Both the position numbers and the translations under genes were made by a program. This document shows, piece by piece, positions 62,285 to 64,000 of a DNA stretch of 64,000 nt. Origin of the DNA: an uncultured bacterium. GTDB lineage: Bacteria; Bacillota; Clostridia; Lachnospirales; Lachnospiraceae. The stretch spans positions 1-64,000 of the forward strand of contig CAOKFN010000024.1 of assembly GCA_948467735.1 (NCBI GenBank), in the 5' to 3' direction. Under the pieces are notes generated by a model. That model searched no databases and was not told where the DNA came from. It saw nothing but the letters and a program-made list of their open reading frames with translations. Positions within the stretch are counted from its first letter, which is position 1. Every line of letters begins with the position of its first letter.

Positions 62285-64000
62285 CTATCCCAGCTGTCCC
62301 TCCAGCACCTTGGAAGCCTCCGCAATACAGTCGGGAATGCCCGCGGGATTCTTTCCCCCCGCCTGCGCCATATTCGGGCGGCCGCCTCCGCCCCCGCCCA
62401 CTTTTCCGGCGATTCCCTTAATCAGATTGCCCGCGTGAGCGCCCTTTGCCAGCGCGCCCTCCGTGGCCATGGCAATCATATTCACCTTGCCGTTCTGAGC
62501 GGACAATAAGACAACCACGCCCTCCCCCAGCTTCTCCTTCAGCTGATCACCCAGCTCCCTGAGACCGTTCATGTCCACGTTATCCACACTGGCCGCCAGA
62601 AGCTTCACTCCCTTTACCTCCACGATCCTGTCCATCACATTCCCAAGAGCGTCCTTGGCCGCCCTGCTCTTCATGGACTCCAGCTCGGAGGAAAGGGCTT
62701 TGATCTCGGCCATCACATGCTCGCATTTCTCCACCAGAGCGGACGGCGCAGTCTTCAATATCCTGCCCGCCTCTTCCAGCGTCTCTTCCAGCTTTTTGTA
62801 ATAAGCCGACACTCCATTGCCTGTGAGCGCCTCGATTCTGCGGACTCCTGCCGCCACCCCGTTCTCCGATATGATCTTAAAAGAAGCAATCGCCCCCGTA
62901 CCCGCCACATGCGTACCGCCGCAGAGCTCCACGGAGAAATCCCCCATTTTGACCACACGCACCGTCTCGCCGTATTTCTCTCCAAAAAGAGCCATGGCCC
63001 CCGTTTTCTTGGCCTCCTCGATGCTCATAACCTCCGTCTCCACAGGCAGATTCTCCGCAATTTTCTCATTCACAAGCGATTCCACTTTGTCCAGCTCTTC
63101 CTTCGTCACAGCCGCAAAATGGCTGAAATCAAACCGAAGCCTCTCCCCGTCCACATAGGAACCAGCCTGCTCCACATGAGTTCCCAATACCTCCCTGAGC
63201 GCCTTCTGAAGAAGATGGGTGGCGCTGTGGTTCCGGCAGGTGTCACGGCGTTTCCCGGCGTCCACCGTAAGCGTCACGGCGTCGCCCGCCTTCAGCATTC
63301 CTCCCGTCACTCTTCCGATATGCCCCACCTTGCCGCCCAGAAGCTTGACGGTATCCAGCACCTCAAAGCTTCCTTCCTCCGCGGTGATGAGTCCGGTATC
63401 CCCGTTCTGCCCGCCCATAGTGGCATAAAAGGGCGTCTCCTCCACAATGACGGTGCCGATCTGTCCGTCGGACAAGGCCTCCACCAGCTCCGTCTCCGTG
63501 GTCAGCACAGTGATCCGCGAATTGTGCTGCAGCCTGTCATATCCCACGAAATTCGTGGTTATGGCGGGGTCGATGGATTCATACACCGTCACGTCCGCTC
63601 CCATATAATTGGTGGTTTTACGGGCCTTCCTCGCCATCTCCCTCTGCTTCTCCATGCACACGCCAAAACCCGCATGGTCAATGGTGAATCCTTTTTCTGC
63701 AAAAATTTCCTCCGTCAAGTCAATGGGAAAACCGTAAGTATCGTAAAGCTTAAAGGCGTTTTCCCCCGAAAGCTCCGTCACGCCCCCGGCCTTCATTTCC
63801 TCCTCCATCTGGGACAGGATGCCCAGTCCCTGATCGATGGTCTTATCAAACTTTTCCTCCTCCTGCGTCAGCACCTTCAGAATAAAATTCTTCTTCTCCT
63901 CCAATTCAGGATAGCCGTCCCGGCATTCCCGAATGACCGTCCCGGCCAAATCCGCCATAAATCTGCCCGGAATCCCCAAGAGCCTCCCATGTCTGGCCGC
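62285..64000 (-). CDS. alaS: alanyl-tRNA synthetase, C-terminal ~570 residues (runs off right edge)
   Basis: The gene continues beyond the right edge; the first visible residues AARHGRLLGIPGRF belong to the end of the catalytic core and tRNA-recognition region. Then come the linker, the editing domain (CRNHSATHLLQKALREVLG with its zinc-binding H-x3-H, and the later VELCGGTHVAGTGAI Cys-x3-His), and the C-Ala oligomerisation domain ending in GGGGGGRPNMAQAGG, the family's Gly-rich motif. It charges tRNA-Ala and hydrolyses mischarged Ser or Gly. Sequence is ordinary; only the 5' third is missing. It ends with its own terminator. Confidence 0.97.
   Translation of the reverse strand, partial: AARHGRLLGIPGRFMADLAGTVIRECRDGYPELEEKKNFILKVLTQEEEKFDKTIDQGLGILSQMEEEMKAGGVTELSGENAFKLYDTYGFPIDLTEEIFAEKGFTIDHAGFGVCMEKQREMARKARKTTNYMGADVTVYESIDPAITTNFVGYDRLQHNSRITVLTTETELVEALSDGQIGTVIVEETPFYATMGGQNGDTGLITAEEGSFEVLDTVKLLGGKVGHIGRVTGGMLKAGDAVTLTVDAGKRRDTCRNHSATHLLQKALREVLGTHVEQAGSYVDGERLRFDFSHFAAVTKEELDKVESLVNEKIAENLPVETEVMSIEEAKKTGAMALFGEKYGETVRVVKMGDFSVELCGGTHVAGTGAIASFKIISENGVAAGVRRIEALTGNGVSAYYKKLEETLEEAGRILKTAPSALVEKCEHVMAEIKALSSELESMKSRAAKDALGNVMDRIVEVKGVKLLAASVDNVDMNGLRELGDQLKEKLGEGVVVLLSAQNGKVNMIAMATEGALAKGAHAGNLIKGIAGKVGGGGGGRPNMAQAGGKNPAGIPDCIAEASKVLEGQLG

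Overview
The window looks like chromosome of an anaerobic, gut-type Clostridia, most likely a Lachnospiraceae member. The reasons are a complete rnfCDGEAB operon, a biotin-dependent Na+-pumping decarboxylase operon, an ispH/S1 gene pair, a class B sortase with pectin-degrading surface proteins, and strong AGGAGG ribosome sites. Almost every gene is on the minus strand. The two plus-strand genes are the AP2-like protein (9875-10705) and a YprB-like exonuclease (17624-18724). No rRNA, tRNA, CRISPR array or intact transposase was seen.

Layout, left to right. 1-9.7 kb: the 5' end of a response regulator, a Na+/phosphate cotransporter with a PhoU tail, an M24 aminopeptidase, two small unknowns, deoC, thrC, an orphan HipA-like protein and a SleB-type hydrolase. 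9.8-17.4 kb: a degenerate HNH/AP2 protein, a GH25 lysozyme and the Rnf complex, with a 104-bp palindromic tandem repeat between rnfA and rnfB. 17.6-24 kb: the exonuclease, cheR, S1 protein, ispH, cmk and a BaiN/HI0933 flavoprotein. 24-29.4 kb: five genes of a Na+-translocating biotin decarboxylase with two different carboxyltransferase subunits.

29.6-35.3 kb is the most interesting stretch: an AT-rich RiPP (ribosomally made, modified peptide) island. A strong promoter drives a 52-residue Cys-rich precursor, missed by ordinary ORF cut-offs. It is followed by a radical SAM/SPASM maturase, an ABC exporter, an HPr-kinase-like protein and a nucleotidyltransferase-like protein. The precursor core is three imperfect repeats ending in C-G-C-S, and its last residue is Ser, a plausible kinase target. 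Near-identical terminator hairpins in direct orientation bracket the island.

35.4-43 kb: two D-Ala-D-Ala carboxypeptidases, scpAB, a metallophosphoesterase, rpsU (58 aa), an orphan ABC ATPase remnant and endonuclease V. 43.4-45.5 kb: a LytTR/GHKL two-component pair in which both genes appear frameshifted. 45.9-61.7 kb: a pectin surface operon of four genes. They are a 1630-aa binding protein with an SLH-like end, a PL1 pectate lyase, a 2148-aa PL11 rhamnogalacturonan lyase and a dedicated class B sortase. It is read from a promoter whose spacer carries a G8 tract. 62.3 kb to the right edge: the 3' part of alaS.

Functionally the window combines pectin capture, Na+-based energy conservation (Rnf and OadB, inferred to share an ion gradient) and one likely secreted modified peptide. 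Function calls rest on motifs read by eye; no database search was possible.
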